In this document: piece after piece, positions 9,923 to 21,255 of the stretch
Numbering within the stretch: the stretch's first letter is position 1
How the letters are laid out: every line of letters starts with the position of its first letter
DNA from: Phenylobacterium sp. SCN 70-31
GTDB taxonomy: Bacteria; Pseudomonadota; Alphaproteobacteria; Caulobacterales; Caulobacteraceae
Direction: 5' to 3'
Length of the DNA stretch: 64,000 bases
Assembly (NCBI RefSeq): GCF_001724605.1
Contig: NZ_MEEX01000015.1
Coordinates: 1-64,000 of the forward strand
Position numbers and translations under genes: made by a program
Notes under the pieces: generated by a model
Database searches by the model: none
Told to the model about the DNA's origin: nothing
What the model saw: the letters and a program-made list of their open reading frames with translations, nothing else

Positions 9923-9926
<4 letters not shown>

Positions 9927-10684
9927 ACCTGCACGCCGTCCGGGCCATCTATCTCTTCGAGATGCACCGCTGGCTGCGCACCATCGTCCAGAGCGTGGCC
10001 GCGCCCGTCATCACCACCTCGCTCTATTTCATCGTCTTCGGCGCGGCGATCGGCAGCCGGATGCCGCAGATCGACGGGGTCAGCTACGGCGCCTTCATCG
10101 TGCCGGGCCTGCTCATGCTGTCGATCCTGACCGAGAGTATCTCGAACGGCTCGTTCGGGATCTACATGCCGAAGTTCTCGGGCACGATCTACGAGGTGCT
10201 GTCGGCGCCGGTCTCGGCGGCCGAGGTGGTGACGGGCTATGTGGGCGCGGCCGCCACCAAGTCGATGATCCTGGGCCTGATCATCCTGGCCACCGCCCGC
10301 CTCTTCGTGCCGTTCGAGATCAACCACCCCTTCGTCATGCTGGCCTTCCTGGCGCTGACGTCGGTGACCTTCGCCCTGTTCGGCTTCCTGACCGGCATCT
10401 GGGCCGACGGGTGGGAGAAGCTGTCGATCATGCCGACGCTGGTGGTGACGCCGCTGGCCTTCCTGGGCGGCAGCTTCTACTCGATCGACATGCTGCCGGG
10501 CGTCTGGAAGACGATCGCCCTCTTCAACCCGGTGGTCTACCTGGTCAGCGGCTTCCGCTGGAGCTTCTACGGCACGTCGGACGTGGGGGTGGGGGTCAGT
10601 CTGGCGGCCACCCTGGGCTTCCTGGCGCTGTGCCTGGCGGCGGTGACGGTGATCTTCCGGACGGGCTGGCGGCTGAAGACGTGA
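9923..10684 (+). CDS. ABC-2 type transporter permease, YadH type
   Basis: Membrane partner of the ATPase just upstream, with which it shares a four-base overlap. The 253-residue protein has six predicted membrane segments typical of ABC-2 permeases. It has the family motif [17 protein letters not shown] before the last spans and an N-terminal cytoplasmic helix ([17 protein letters not shown]). The length is close to E. coli YadH. The pair ends 32 bases before the convergent HPr gene. Confidence 0.9.
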
Positions 10685-10716
10685 CGCGAAATTGCTCCCC
10701 TTCTGGGGAGGAATGT

Positions 10717-10992
10717 CTACTCGTCTTCTTCGAACCGGCCCCGGACCAGGGCGGTGAGGGCGGCGATGGCGGCGAAGGCGTCCTCGCCGCGAGCCTCGAT
10801 GTCGATGCGGCAGCCGGGCGAGGCGGCCAGCATCATCAGGCCCATGATCGACCGGGCGTCGACGGTCTGGCCGTTGTTGGTGACCTGGACCTCGGCGTCG
10901 AAGGTCCCGGCCAGCTTCACGAACTTCGCCGAGGCGCGGGCGTGCAGGCCGCGCTTGTTGACGATCTCGACGGTATTGCGCGCGACGGTCAG
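10717..10992 (-). CDS. ptsH: Phosphocarrier protein HPr (regulatory PTS), apparent CTG start
   Basis: HPr relays phosphate from EI to EIIA. Histidine 17 in NKRGLHARAS is the phosphorylation site, and Ser48 in ARSIMGLMML is the HprK regulatory site. The protein ends acidic (GRFEEDE). From the EIIA stop onward the frame contains no ATG, GTG or TTG before the conserved domain. CTG at 10992, with GGAGAG upstream, gives a normal 91-residue HPr. The only standard alternative, ATG at 11064, would add 24 unlikely residues and overlap EIIA by 71 bases. It is last in the chvI-chvG-hprK-EIIA operon. No sugar EIIB/EIIC is present, consistent with a regulatory PTS. Confidence 0.88.
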   Translation of the reverse strand: MTVARNTVEIVNKRGLHARASAKFVKLAGTFDAEVQVTNNGQTVDARSIMGLMMLAASPGCRIDIEARGEDAFAAIAALTALVRGRFEEDE

Positions 10993-10993
10993 C

Positions 10994-11398
10994 TCACTTC
11001 TCTCCGGCCAGGACGTAGGAGGCCACGGAGATGTACTTTCGCCCGGCTTCCTGCGCCGCCGCAACCGCGTCTTCCAGGCTGAAGCGGCTGCGCACGCTGG
11101 CCAGCTTGATGAGCATGGGCAGGTTCAGCCCGGCGATCACCTCGGCCTTGGTCTGCTCCATCACCGAAATGGCGAGGTTCGACGGCGTGCCGCCGAACAT
11201 GTCGGTGAGCAGGACGACGCCCGCGCCGCTCTCGACCCGCTCGCAGGCGACCAGGATGTCCTGGCGGCGGCGTTCCATGTCGTCGTCGGGGCCGATGCAG
11301 ATGGCCTCGACGGCGACCTGCGGCCCGACGACGTGCTCCATCGCGAACACGAACTCTTGCGCGAGCCGGCCGTGCGTGACGATCACGAGGCCGATCAT
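10994..11398 (-). CDS. PTS EIIA component, mannose family
   Basis: A 134-residue stand-alone EIIA of the mannose/sorbose class, phosphorylated on His9 in MIGLVIVTHGRLAQ. The start at 11398 is chosen because the EIIA fold begins exactly there; the open frame extends further upstream without similarity. The conserved TDMFGGTPSNLA loop is present. In alphaproteobacteria this protein works with HPr and HprK as a phosphorylation switch rather than in sugar import. It lies between hprK and ptsH in the same operon. Confidence 0.92.
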   Translation of the reverse strand: MIGLVIVTHGRLAQEFVFAMEHVVGPQVAVEAICIGPDDDMERRRQDILVACERVESGAGVVLLTDMFGGTPSNLAISVMEQTKAEVIAGLNLPMLIKLASVRSRFSLEDAVAAAQEAGRKYISVASYVLAGEK

Positions 11399-11456
11399 GC
11401 CGAACAGTCCAAAGGGTATCCCCACCCGATGGCCCCATGAACGGGGGCGAGCCCAG

Positions 11457-11897
11457 CTAGATACCTCTCTTGCGCGCGGCGTCAAAGGCTTCGAGGGCGC
11501 GGCCGAGTTTCGCAGGGGCCGACAATTCGAAGGCCGCCGCAGTCAGGAGTGGAACCTCGATGCCGGAAATCGCCTCGGTTGCAGGCTCGGGCATGCGCTC
11601 GGGCGTCCCGAGGCGAACGACCAGCCCGATCTCGGCGAAGGCCACGGGCTCCACGGGGATCACCCCCAGCCCGCGCGCCTCGATCAGGCCCCGCAGCGGC
11701 GCGGGCGCGCGGCCGAAGACGCGCCCGTCTGCGGCCCAGACCAGCACGCGGTCGTCGGCCACCAGGCGAAAGCCCCAGTCCAGCGCCCGGAGCGCCAGAT
11801 CGCTCTTTCCCGCGCCCGAGGGCCCCTCGATCAGCGCGCCCAGCCAGCGGCCGCGGATGCGGCGCGCGATCAGGCCGGCATGGCGGATGTCGTCCAT
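11457..11897 (-). CDS. hprK: HPr kinase/phosphorylase, short alphaproteobacterial form
   Basis: Phosphorylates HPr on the regulatory serine. This version is 146 aa and consists only of the C-terminal kinase domain, as is usual in alphaproteobacteria; firmicute enzymes are about twice as long. The Walker A loop is GPSGAGKS at residues 25-32, followed by VADDRVLVWA, and the signature ISGIEVPLL lies near residue 112. Its ATG overlaps the chvG stop (TGATG), so translation is coupled to the sensor kinase. Confidence 0.92.
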   Translation of the reverse strand: MDDIRHAGLIARRIRGRWLGALIEGPSGAGKSDLALRALDWGFRLVADDRVLVWAADGRVFGRAPAPLRGLIEARGLGVIPVEPVAFAEIGLVVRLGTPERMPEPATEAISGIEVPLLTAAAFELSAPAKLGRALEAFDAARKRGI

Positions 11898-13531
11898 CAG
11901 GCCCCGGCCACCGGCAGGATCAGGGTGAAGATCGCGCCGATCACGCGATTGTCGGCGCCGAGCTGGTTCTCGGCCCGCAGGGTCCCGCCGTGGGCGGCGG
12001 CGATCTGGCGGGCGATCGACAGCCCGAGGCCGGAGTTGCCGCCGAACGCCGCGCCCTTGGGCCGCGAGGTGTAGAAGCGTTCGAAGATCGTCTCGAGGTT
12101 CTCGGGCGGGACGCCCGGTCCCCGGTCGGCCACCGTGACGATGGCCTCGCCGCGCACGCGCACCAGGCCCACCGTGACCATGCCGCCCTTCGGGCTGAAC
12201 GACCGGGCGTTGTCGATCAGGTTGCGGACGATCTGGCCCAGCGGCCCTTCGCGGCCCATCACGGTGACGGTCTCCGAACCCTTGTGGGGGGCGAACTCGA
12301 CGGTCACGTCGCCGGGCTTCGCCGTGGCCTGATAGATACCCGCGATGTCGGCGATCAGCCGCCGCAGGTCGACGGCCCGCGGCTGGTCCCGCGACAGTTC
12401 GGCGTCGAGGCGCGAGGCGTTGGAGATGTCGGTGACCAGCCGGTCCAGCCGCTGGACGTCGTTCTTGAGCACGTTCAGCAGGCGCTCCCGCGCCGCGGGG
12501 TCGGTCACGAGGTCGAGGGTCTCGACCGCGCTGCGCAGCGACGTGAGCGGATTGCGGATCTCGTGCGCCACGTCGGCGGCGAAGGCCTCGATGGCGTCCA
12601 TCCGCTCGGACAGCGCCTGGGTCATGGCCTCCAGGCTGCGGGTCAGGTCGCCCACCTCGTCGTCGCGGCGGGCGAGATCGGGCAGAGAGATGGCCCGGGC
12701 GCGGGCCTGGCGCACGCGGTCTGCGGCGCGGGCCATCCGCAGCACCGGCTGGGCCACCAGGCGGCTGATGAGCAGCGACGAGGCCAGGGTGACCGCCACG
12801 GCGATCAGGATGAAGGGGACCAGGGCCGCCCGCTCGCGCGCGATGATGGCGTCGACGTCGCTGGCCTCCAGCGTCACCACGCCCAGCACCGCGCGGACGT
12901 GCCGGATCGGGATCGACACCGACACGACGCGCCGTCCGCGGTCGCCCTGGCGCATGCCCGCCCAGGCGCGGCCCTGGAGCGCGGTGGACACCTCGCCCTG
13001 CAACGCCTGCTGGATCTGGTCGCGGGTGGGCGCGCGCGCCGGCGGCAGCAGGCGGAAGTCCATCGGCTGGTCGTCGCGGGCGCGGGCCGGCGGCAGCACG
13101 CGGCGCTCGACCTCGTCGGCCATCCATTCGCTGTCGGCGACCAGCCGGCCTTCGCTGTCGAAGAGGCGGGCGCGCTGGGCCCTTGGGTTCGACAGGGTCT
13201 GGAGCAGCTCGGTCGCCAGGGCGGCGTCCATCTGGGGCGTGGGCTCGCCCACGGTGGCGGCCTGGTTCAGGATCGAGGCGATCAGCTCGCCCTGGGTCGT
13301 CAGGCTGTCGATGCGCGCGTTGACCAGGCCCCGACGCAGCTCGTTGAGCACCAGGGCGCCCGAGACCAGGATCATCAGGCCCAGCAGGTTCAGGATCAGG
13401 ATCAGCCGGCCGAGCCGCGAGCCGGGCAGCCCCGGAAAGCGGCGGCGACCAGCCGTCCGCTTCCGGAACGGCCGACCTGCCGAGTCGGGACCTGCCGGAT
13501 CAGGATTCGCGGTATCGGTAGCCGACGCCAT
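11897..13531 (-). CDS. chvG: Sensor histidine kinase ChvG
   Basis: Membrane sensor of the ChvG-ChvI system, which responds to envelope and acid stress in alphaproteobacteria. The start at 13531 gives 544 aa. After a basic proline-rich tail come a first membrane span ([18 protein letters not shown]), a periplasmic sensor region to about residue 245, and a second span ([19 protein letters not shown]). A HAMP segment follows, then the H-box [16 protein letters not shown] with His323, and an ATPase domain with [19 protein letters not shown] and [11 protein letters not shown]. It overlaps chvI by 32 bases. Confidence 0.93.
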   Translation of the reverse strand: MASATDTANPDPAGPDSAGRPFRKRTAGRRRFPGLPGSRLGRLILILNLLGLMILVSGALVLNELRRGLVNARIDSLTTQGELIASILNQAATVGEPTPQMDAALATELLQTLSNPRAQRARLFDSEGRLVADSEWMADEVERRVLPPARARDDQPMDFRLLPPARAPTRDQIQQALQGEVSTALQGRAWAGMRQGDRGRRVVSVSIPIRHVRAVLGVVTLEASDVDAIIARERAALVPFILIAVAVTLASSLLISRLVAQPVLRMARAADRVRQARARAISLPDLARRDDEVGDLTRSLEAMTQALSERMDAIEAFAADVAHEIRNPLTSLRSAVETLDLVTDPAARERLLNVLKNDVQRLDRLVTDISNASRLDAELSRDQPRAVDLRRLIADIAGIYQATAKPGDVTVEFAPHKGSETVTVMGREGPLGQIVRNLIDNARSFSPKGGMVTVGLVRVRGEAIVTVADRGPGVPPENLETIFERFYTSRPKGAAFGGNSGLGLSIARQIAAAHGGTLRAENQLGADNRVIGAIFTLILPVAGA

Positions 13532-14213
13532 AGAGGGTTTCGATCGCGTCGAACTCAGGGTCCACCTCGCGGAACTTCTTCCGCATGCGCTTGATGTGGC
13601 TGTCGATGGTGCGGTCGTCGACATAGACCTGATCGTCGTAGGCCGCGTCCATCAGGTTGTCGCGGCTCTTCACGAACCCCGGACGCTGGGCCAGCGACTG
13701 GAGGAGCAGGAACTCGGTGACCGTGAGCTTCACGGGCTTGCCGTCCCAGAGGCTCTCGTGCCGGGCGGGGTCGAGGGTGAGCTTGCCGCGCTTCAGCGCG
13801 CGGGAGTTGGGGTCGCCGGCCGCGGGCGGCGGCGCCTCGTCGCCCTCGCCCCGGCCGCCCCGGCGCAGGATGGCCTTCACCCGCTCGATCAGCAGCCGCT
13901 GGCTGAACGGCTTGTGCATGTAGTCGTCGGCGCCCAGGTTGAAGCCCAGGATCTCGTCGATCTCCTCGTCCTTGGACGTCAGGATGATCACGGGCACGTC
14001 CGAGGCGCGGCGGAGGCGGCGCAGCACCTCCATCCCGTCCATGCGCGGCATCTTCACGTCGAGGATCGCGAGATCGGGCGGATCGTTCTCAAGCGCGGCG
14101 AGGCCCGAGGCGCCGTCGTAGTAGGCCTTCACCGTGTGCCCGTGGCTCTCCAGCGCCAGGCTGACGGACGTGACGATGTTCTCGTCGTCGTCCACGAGGG
14201 TGATCTTCGCCAT
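13500..14213 (-). CDS. chvI: Response regulator ChvI, OmpR/PhoB family
   Basis: Transcription factor paired with ChvG. The receiver domain occupies residues 1-120 with phospho-acceptor Asp52 ([13 protein letters not shown]), an acidic pocket at residues 8-10 and Lys in [10 protein letters not shown] winged-helix DNA-binding domain follows ([17 protein letters not shown] to [13 protein letters not shown]). It is 237 aa, full length. It is the first gene of the operon that continues through chvG, hprK, EIIA and ptsH. Confidence 0.95.
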   Translation of the reverse strand: MAKITLVDDDENIVTSVSLALESHGHTVKAYYDGASGLAALENDPPDLAILDVKMPRMDGMEVLRRLRRASDVPVIILTSKDEEIDEILGFNLGADDYMHKPFSQRLLIERVKAILRRGGRGEGDEAPPPAAGDPNSRALKRGKLTLDPARHESLWDGKPVKLTVTEFLLLQSLAQRPGFVKSRDNLMDAAYDDQVYVDDRTIDSHIKRMRKKFREVDPEFDAIETLYGVGYRYRES

Positions 14214-14250
14214 GTCCGGTGGAACTCTCCTCAGCTCGTCGGGAGAAGGT

Positions 14251-14275
14251 ATTGAGCCTTCACCGTGTTCTCAAT
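14251..14275. promoter_or_regulatory. Inverted repeat in the chvI divergent promoter region
   Basis: ATTGAG and CTCAAT are separated by 13 bases, 38 bases upstream of chvI and about 100 bases before the divergent 570-codon gene. The spacing would suit a dimeric regulator. Autoregulation by ChvI is one possibility. Nothing in the sequence identifies the binding protein. Confidence 0.3.
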
Positions 14276-14372
14276 GGGGCCGCCCGTTCGGGGGCGGACC
14301 AAGTCAATACGACTTTAAGCTTATTCGCAGAACGTCGGCCCCTTCGTAGGGGGATGCAGGGGGGCCGCGGGC

Positions 14373-16085
14373 ATGGATGGGTCCCGGGTGCATTTCGAAG
14401 TCTTCGTCCGCAAGGTCGCCGGCGGCCCGTGGACGCTGGACCGCGCCACGGAGAGCCGCGCCGCCGCGATCGAGATCGCCGAGGGGCTGATGGCGGCGGG
14501 CCGGGTGGCCGCCGTGCGCGTCAGCAAGGAAGTCTTCGACGAAGAGACCCGCGAGTTCAACAGCGTCGTCATCCTGAAGCTGGGCCAGGCCGAGGTGGTG
14601 GCCAAGGCCCGGCCCCAGGTCGAGGCCCAGCCGCTCTGCGTCACGCCCCAGGACCTCTACACGCTGCACGCGCGCGAGCGGATCGGCCGCCTGCTGGAGG
14701 GCTGGCTGGAGCGCAACAACGCCACGCCGTTCGAGCTGCTGCATCGCCCCGACCTGGTCGAGAAGCTGGAGGCGTCGGGCGTCGACCTGCAACACGCCAT
14801 CCAGAAGATCGCGGTGCCCGAGGCGCATGCGCGGGCGATGTCGGTGCACGAGCTGATCCGCGTCTTCCAGGCGCTGGTGGAGCGCGCCATCGAGCGTCTG
14901 CTGAAGGACCACCGGCGCGGCGCGCTGCCCAACCTCGACAAGGAAGGCTTCGCCCGCGCCGCCGACCGGCTGGCGACCGACGCCGAGCGCGGCTACCTGC
15001 TGGGCGCCGGGGTGGCCGCCTCGATCGCCGCGGCGGCGAGCTGGGCCGACAAGGTCGAGCGCCTGCTGGACCTGGCCGATGCGGCCCCGGCGAAGGGGCA
15101 GGGCCGGCCCCTCGCGCTGTCCACCCTCCAGCAGCCGCTGGCCGAGATCCTGGAGGCCAAGCCGGGCATCACCGACGTGCTGGGCAAGGGCCAGGACCTG
15201 GGCGCCAGCCTGGCGGCCATGACCCGCCTGGTGGCCTACGACGCCGTCCAGAAGCTCATGGCCATCGAGCCTTCGGTGTCGCGCGTCATGCCCGAGCTGT
15301 CGCCTCTGGCCGTTCGCCTGGCCGGCTGGCTGAGCGGCGAGATCTTCCAGGACACCCGCGCGGCCATCGGGCGGCGCATCCTGCGCGAGCTGAAGGGCCC
15401 CCGGCGCCTGTGCCCCGGCGAGGCCGCCCGCGAGATCGACATCCTGCGCGCGCTGGCCATGTCGCTCACGGCCGCCGCCGGCAAGCTGATGCCCCTCGAG
15501 GAGGTGCAGGACGCCTTCGCCGCCCGCTCGAAGATGCTGGTGACGGGCGACTTCGTGGAAGCCTACCTGGGCCAGGGCAAGAGCGCCCACCAGGAAGTCG
15601 AGGCGCTGGTCTGGCTGGCCGAGAACGTGATCGGGGCCGCGAACAAGCGGCTGGCGGCCGGCTGGCTGAAGGCCGTCGTCCAGTCGCTCCGTTTCGAGAA
15701 GGAGATGACCGGCGCCGACGAGACCCCGGGCGTCCGCCTGGCCCAGCTCGCCGCCCTGCACCGCGCCGCCGGGCGCTGCGGCCTGGCGACCGCCGACAGC
15801 CAGCCGGTCCAGGAGAAGCTGGGGGAACTGGGCGGCCGGATCGAGAGCCACGCCCGGCTGGCGGCCAGCGTCGCCCAGGCCAAGGCGCCCCTGGTCCACC
15901 GGCTGACGCTGCTGCTGAAACTGGCCGCCGGCGAGGCCGCCCCGCTGGGGCCGGCCGCCAACCGCGCGCGGGTCGAGGCGCTCAAGCTGTTCCGCCTGGA
16001 CGCCACCCGCGCCGAACTGGCCGAGCAGCCCGAGCAGATGCGTCAGGTCCGCGACCTGATCGAACAGGCGGGCCTGGCGGCCTGA
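14373..16085 (+). CDS. Conserved-looking 570-residue protein of unknown function
   Basis: I do not recognise a named family. The first 65 residues look like a small alpha/beta module (HFEVFVRKVAGGPWTLDRAT, then VVILKLG). The rest is almost entirely helical and leucine/alanine rich, with no signal peptide, membrane span or enzymatic motif that I can see. The strong codon pattern and absence of competing signals support a real gene. It is divergent from chvI across a 159-base gap and convergent with pnp. A role connected to ChvG-ChvI signalling is only suggested by position. Confidence 0.8.
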   Translation: MDGSRVHFEVFVRKVAGGPWTLDRATESRAAAIEIAEGLMAAGRVAAVRVSKEVFDEETREFNSVVILKLGQAEVVAKARPQVEAQPLCVTPQDLYTLHARERIGRLLEGWLERNNATPFELLHRPDLVEKLEASGVDLQHAIQKIAVPEAHARAMSVHELIRVFQALVERAIERLLKDHRRGALPNLDKEGFARAADRLATDAERGYLLGAGVAASIAAAASWADKVERLLDLADAAPAKGQGRPLALSTLQQPLAEILEAKPGITDVLGKGQDLGASLAAMTRLVAYDAVQKLMAIEPSVSRVMPELSPLAVRLAGWLSGEIFQDTRAAIGRRILRELKGPRRLCPGEAAREIDILRALAMSLTAAAGKLMPLEEVQDAFAARSKMLVTGDFVEAYLGQGKSAHQEVEALVWLAENVIGAANKRLAAGWLKAVVQSLRFEKEMTGADETPGVRLAQLAALHRAAGRCGLATADSQPVQEKLGELGGRIESHARLAASVAQAKAPLVHRLTLLLKLAAGEAAPLGPAANRARVEALKLFRLDATRAELAEQPEQMRQVRDLIEQAGLAA

Positions 16086-16141
16086 GGGCTTCGACGACCG
16101 TCCGCGGCGGTCTTCGGATTGCTCCGGAAGCGCGAAGAAGA

Positions 16142-16169
16142 AAGGCGGCCGGGTCGCCCCGGCCGCCTT
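16142..16169 (-). terminator. Rho-independent terminator of pnp
   Basis: Twelve-base perfect arms, AAGGCGGCCGGG and CCCGGCCGCCTT, with a four-base loop. On the minus strand the stem is followed by TTCTTCTTCG, a U-rich tail just past the pnp stop. It may also slow readthrough from the convergent plus-strand gene. Confidence 0.82.
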
Positions 16170-16195
16170 CATCCGTTCGGGAATGACGCCCAGGC

Positions 16196-18334
<2,139 letters not shown>

Positions 18335-18526
18335 TTCTGCTTCTTTCTGGTCTCGCGGGCGTATTCCCAGCGAGCGCGGACAGGAGATCGTCTCTACGAA
18401 TCCTCTCCAGTGAACAGGCGGTGAGAACCCCCTCGGGCCCTCGGCGTGTGTGGAGCGCGCCAACTACAAAGCGGCTGGCTCCGGCGCCGCATTCGCCCCC
18501 CGGCCTGTGAACGGAGGAGCGGCCCC

Positions 18527-18643
18527 CGAAGCCCTCCGAGGACGGCTTCGAGGAAGCAGGGACGGGAGCGCGATCACGTCGCGCTCCGATATGAAACGGA
18601 CCCGGTTCCCACCCACGATGCAACAGGGGCGGGAAACGGGTCC
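18527..18643 (-). promoter_or_regulatory. Three tandem stem-loops in the rpsO-pnp intergenic leader
   Basis: Reading in the transcribed direction after rpsO there are three hairpins. The first (18643-18598) has 13-base arms with one mismatch (GGACCCGTTTCCC against GGGAACCGGGTCC). The second (18587-18565) is a perfect nine-base stem, GGAGCGCGA with TCGCGCTCC. The third (18550-18527) is a seven-base stem, CGAAGCC with GGCTTCG. In E. coli this gap holds the rpsO terminator and an RNase III hairpin through which PNPase represses itself. A similar role here is inferred from position. None has a long U tail. The remaining bases to 18335 show no gene. Confidence 0.6.
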
Positions 18644-18653
18644 GGTCGAAAGA

Positions 18654-18923
18654 CTAGCGGCGCAGGCCGAGCTTCTCGATGAGCGCCTGATAGCGAGCCA
18701 CGTCGGACTTCTTCAGGTGGTCGAGGAGCGAACGGCGGGCGGAGACCAGCTTCAGCAGGCCCCGGCGCGAGTGGTTGTCCTTCTTGTGCGTCTTGAAGTG
18801 CTCGGTGAGGTTCGAAATCCGTTCGGACATGATCGCCACCTGCACTTCGGCGCTGCCCGTATCCGCGTCGCCGCGGGCATGGGTCTTGATGACTTCGGCT
18901 TTACGTTCGGCCGTGATCGACAT
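18654..18923 (-). CDS. rpsO: 30S ribosomal protein S15
   Basis: Binds 16S rRNA in the platform of the 30S subunit. The 89 residues match the whole S15 family, with the conserved segments [39 protein letters not shown] and the terminal [13 protein letters not shown]. It follows truB by 17 bases and precedes the pnp leader, forming the usual rbfA-truB-rpsO-pnp series. Confidence 0.97.
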   Translation of the reverse strand: MSITAERKAEVIKTHARGDADTGSAEVQVAIMSERISNLTEHFKTHKKDNHSRRGLLKLVSARRSLLDHLKKSDVARYQALIEKLGLRR

Positions 18924-18940
18924 CGGAGTCTCCAGCTCGG

Positions 18941-19870
18941 CTAAAGATTGAAGACCCGCGACGGCTCGAGCCGGCCGGCGCGCATCTCGCAGAGCGCCAC
19001 CATCATCCCGCCCGCCATCGCGGAAACGGTGCGCGAGCCGGGTTTGAGCCCGGCCTTCACCGCTTCGACCTGTCGGGGAACGAGAACGATCGATCGTCCC
19101 TGCTTCAATCGGAAGGCGTCTTCGTCGGTCACGGCCAGCACCGGGATGTCGTCCAGTGCGGTCTCGACCGGAAGCAGGGCCTCCGACTGGCGGGCCTCAT
19201 AGCTCAAATCCTCAAGCATTTCCAGCGTCACGGCGTTCTGCGTCGTGAAGCCGCCCACACGCGTGCGGCGAAGCTCGCTCACATGCCCGCAGGCCCCGAG
19301 CGCTTCGGCGATGTCGCGGACCAGGGCGCGGACATAGGTCCCCTTGCCGCAGTCGGCCTCGAGCGTGACGTGGTCGGCGTCCGGGACGTCGGCGACGCGC
19401 AGGTCGAACACGTCGATCTTCCGCGAGGCCAGTTCCACGGTCTCGCCCGCCCGGGCCAGGTCGTAGGCGCGCTCGCCGTCCACCTTGATCGCCGAATAGG
19501 CCGGCGGGACTTGGTCGATTTCGCCGATGAAGCGCGACAGGACGGCCTCGACCTCGCCGGCCGCCGGCCGCACGTCCGAGGACGCCAGCGTCTCGCCCTC
19601 GCGGTCGTAGGTGGCGGTGGTGCGGCCCCAGGCGATGGTGAAGCGATAGGCCTTGTCGGCGTCGACCAGGAACGGGACCGTCTTGGTCGCCTCGCCCAGG
19701 GCGATGGGCAGGACGCCGGTGGCCAGCGGATCCAGCGTGCCGGCGTGACCCGCCTTCTGGGCGTCGAACAGCCGCCGGATCCGGCCGACGGCGAAGGTGG
19801 ACGTCAGGTCGTAGGGCTTGTCGAGGTTGATCCAGCCCGAGATCGCCTGGCCCTTCTTGCGGCGGGCCAT
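18941..19870 (-). CDS. truB: tRNA pseudouridine(55) synthase
   Basis: Makes pseudouridine at position 55 of the T-loop of tRNAs. The catalytic Asp47 lies in [15 protein letters not shown], and the N-terminal [15 protein letters not shown] is typical. The central [17 protein letters not shown] strand and a C-terminal PUA-like region complete the 309 residues. It begins two bases after the rbfA stop and is followed closely by rpsO. Confidence 0.96.
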   Translation of the reverse strand: MARRKKGQAISGWINLDKPYDLTSTFAVGRIRRLFDAQKAGHAGTLDPLATGVLPIALGEATKTVPFLVDADKAYRFTIAWGRTTATYDREGETLASSDVRPAAGEVEAVLSRFIGEIDQVPPAYSAIKVDGERAYDLARAGETVELASRKIDVFDLRVADVPDADHVTLEADCGKGTYVRALVRDIAEALGACGHVSELRRTRVGGFTTQNAVTLEMLEDLSYEARQSEALLPVETALDDIPVLAVTDEDAFRLKQGRSIVLVPRQVEAVKAGLKPGSRTVSAMAGGMMVALCEMRAGRLEPSRVFNL

Positions 19871-19872
19871 GC

Positions 19873-20310
19873 CTAGTCCTCGTCCTTCCAGCTGTCCGAA
19901 GGCGCATCCGGCGTCAGGTCCTGGCGCACGCGCGGATCGTCGAAGAGGCGCGCCATCCGCGCCGCCTCGTCGAAGGTCTCGTCGTGACGGAAGTGCAGGT
20001 CGGGCGTGAACCGCATGTCGATCATCCGGCCCAGGTGGCCGCGGACGAACTTCGAGTGCTTGTTCAGCGCCTTGACCACCTCGTCGGCGTTCTCGCCGCC
20101 CAGAGGTTCGACGAAGACGGTGGCGTGACGCAGGTCGGCGTTCACCCGCACCTCGGTCACGGTCACCGACACGCCGGCCAGCACCGGATCGTTGATCTCC
20201 TCCTCGCGGAAGATCTCGACGAGGGCGTGGCGCACCAGTTCGCCGGCGCGCAACTGCCGCTGCGACGGACCCTTGGGCGCCGCGCGGCCGTGGGATTGGG
20301 GTCGTTTCAT
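19873..20310 (-). CDS. rbfA: Ribosome-binding factor A
   Basis: Small KH-fold protein needed for 16S rRNA 5'-end maturation and cold adaptation. The start at 20310 ([11 protein letters not shown]) is favoured over the 13-codon-longer open frame because a GAGG site precedes it. Family features are [17 protein letters not shown] and [20 protein letters not shown], then LRFTP-like [18 protein letters not shown]. The 145 residues are full length. infB and nusA, often found upstream, are absent; a dienelactone-hydrolase gene lies there instead. Confidence 0.95.
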   Translation of the reverse strand: MKRPQSHGRAAPKGPSQRQLRAGELVRHALVEIFREEEINDPVLAGVSVTVTEVRVNADLRHATVFVEPLGGENADEVVKALNKHSKFVRGHLGRMIDMRFTPDLHFRHDETFDEAARMARLFDDPRVRQDLTPDAPSDSWKDED

Positions 20311-20436
20311 GGAAATTCCGCCTCGAAACCTGACGGGCGGATCGGACACCCGTTCAGGAAAGCGGCGGCTTCTAGTTCATGCCCCTGGCGTTGTCATCCG
20401 GGTTCTGGCCGCGCGGAACGAACGTGGGGCGGCGCG

Positions 20437-21219
20437 TCAGGCGCCCGTCCGCTCCCGGAAGAACGCGATCACCCGCTGCTCGGCCGCCTTGGTGGGGCCG
20501 TCCTCCTTCAGGTGCAGGGTCAGCACCGAGTGCGGCGGGATCAACGCCGGGGCGGCGTCCTCGTCCTCCAGCTCGATGGCTTCGAAGCGGTCGCCCAGCT
20601 CGCGGCGATAGGTCTCGAAGCGGGCGTCCGGGACCAGCTTGTCGCTCTTGAACCGCAAGCCGATCACCGACAGGTCCTCGGCCGCCAGCCGGCCCTTCAC
20701 GCACGACAGCTCCTCGCGGGAGACGCCGATCGTCGGCGCTCCCTTGCGGCCGACCGGAAGCGACGGTTGCGAGAGCACCGGGGCCACGACGCTGGGATCG
20801 GTCATCATCGCCAGGGCGAAGCCGCCCGTGAAGCACATGCCCACCGCGCCCACGCCCTTGCCCCCGCACTCGCCGTGGGCCTGGCGCGCCAGCGCCCGCA
20901 GCCAGTCGACGACCGGGCTCGACCGGTCTCCGCGCCAGACGAGGAACTCGCGCCGCATGCACAGCACGCCCAGCATCGTGGCCGTGACATAGCCGCGATC
21001 CACGGGCCGGCCGGGCTGGCCGAACAGGCTGGGGCAGAAGACGGTCATGCCCGCCTCGGCCACCCGGTCCGCGAACCGGATCACCTGGGGGTGCAGCCCC
21101 GGCATCTCGTGCATGACGACGACCGCCGGGCCGGCGCCGCGCCGGTAGACCGGGAAGGTCCGGCGATCGTGCGTGAAGTCGAACTTCGTGTAGGCGCCCA
21201 GCGCCGCCTCGTGTCCCAT
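20437..21219 (-). CDS. Dienelactone hydrolase family protein
   Basis: Alpha/beta hydrolase with the cysteine nucleophile typical of dienelactone hydrolases: Cys129 in GAVGMCFTGGFAL. A likely catalytic Asp lies in SDKLVPDARFE and His in the PPHSVLT segment. The 260 residues have no signal peptide, so the enzyme is cytosolic. True dienelactone hydrolases act in chlorocatechol breakdown, but no such pathway is nearby, so the substrate is uncertain. It lies 36 bases after the DUF2939-type lipoprotein gene and could share its transcript. Confidence 0.85.
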   Translation of the reverse strand: MGHEAALGAYTKFDFTHDRRTFPVYRRGAGPAVVVMHEMPGLHPQVIRFADRVAEAGMTVFCPSLFGQPGRPVDRGYVTATMLGVLCMRREFLVWRGDRSSPVVDWLRALARQAHGECGGKGVGAVGMCFTGGFALAMMTDPSVVAPVLSQPSLPVGRKGAPTIGVSREELSCVKGRLAAEDLSVIGLRFKSDKLVPDARFETYRRELGDRFEAIELEDEDAAPALIPPHSVLTLHLKEDGPTKAAEQRVIAFFRERTGA

Positions 21220-21255
21220 GCCCCGCTCCCTCTCGTGGGCGGGAGCTTAAGCGGA

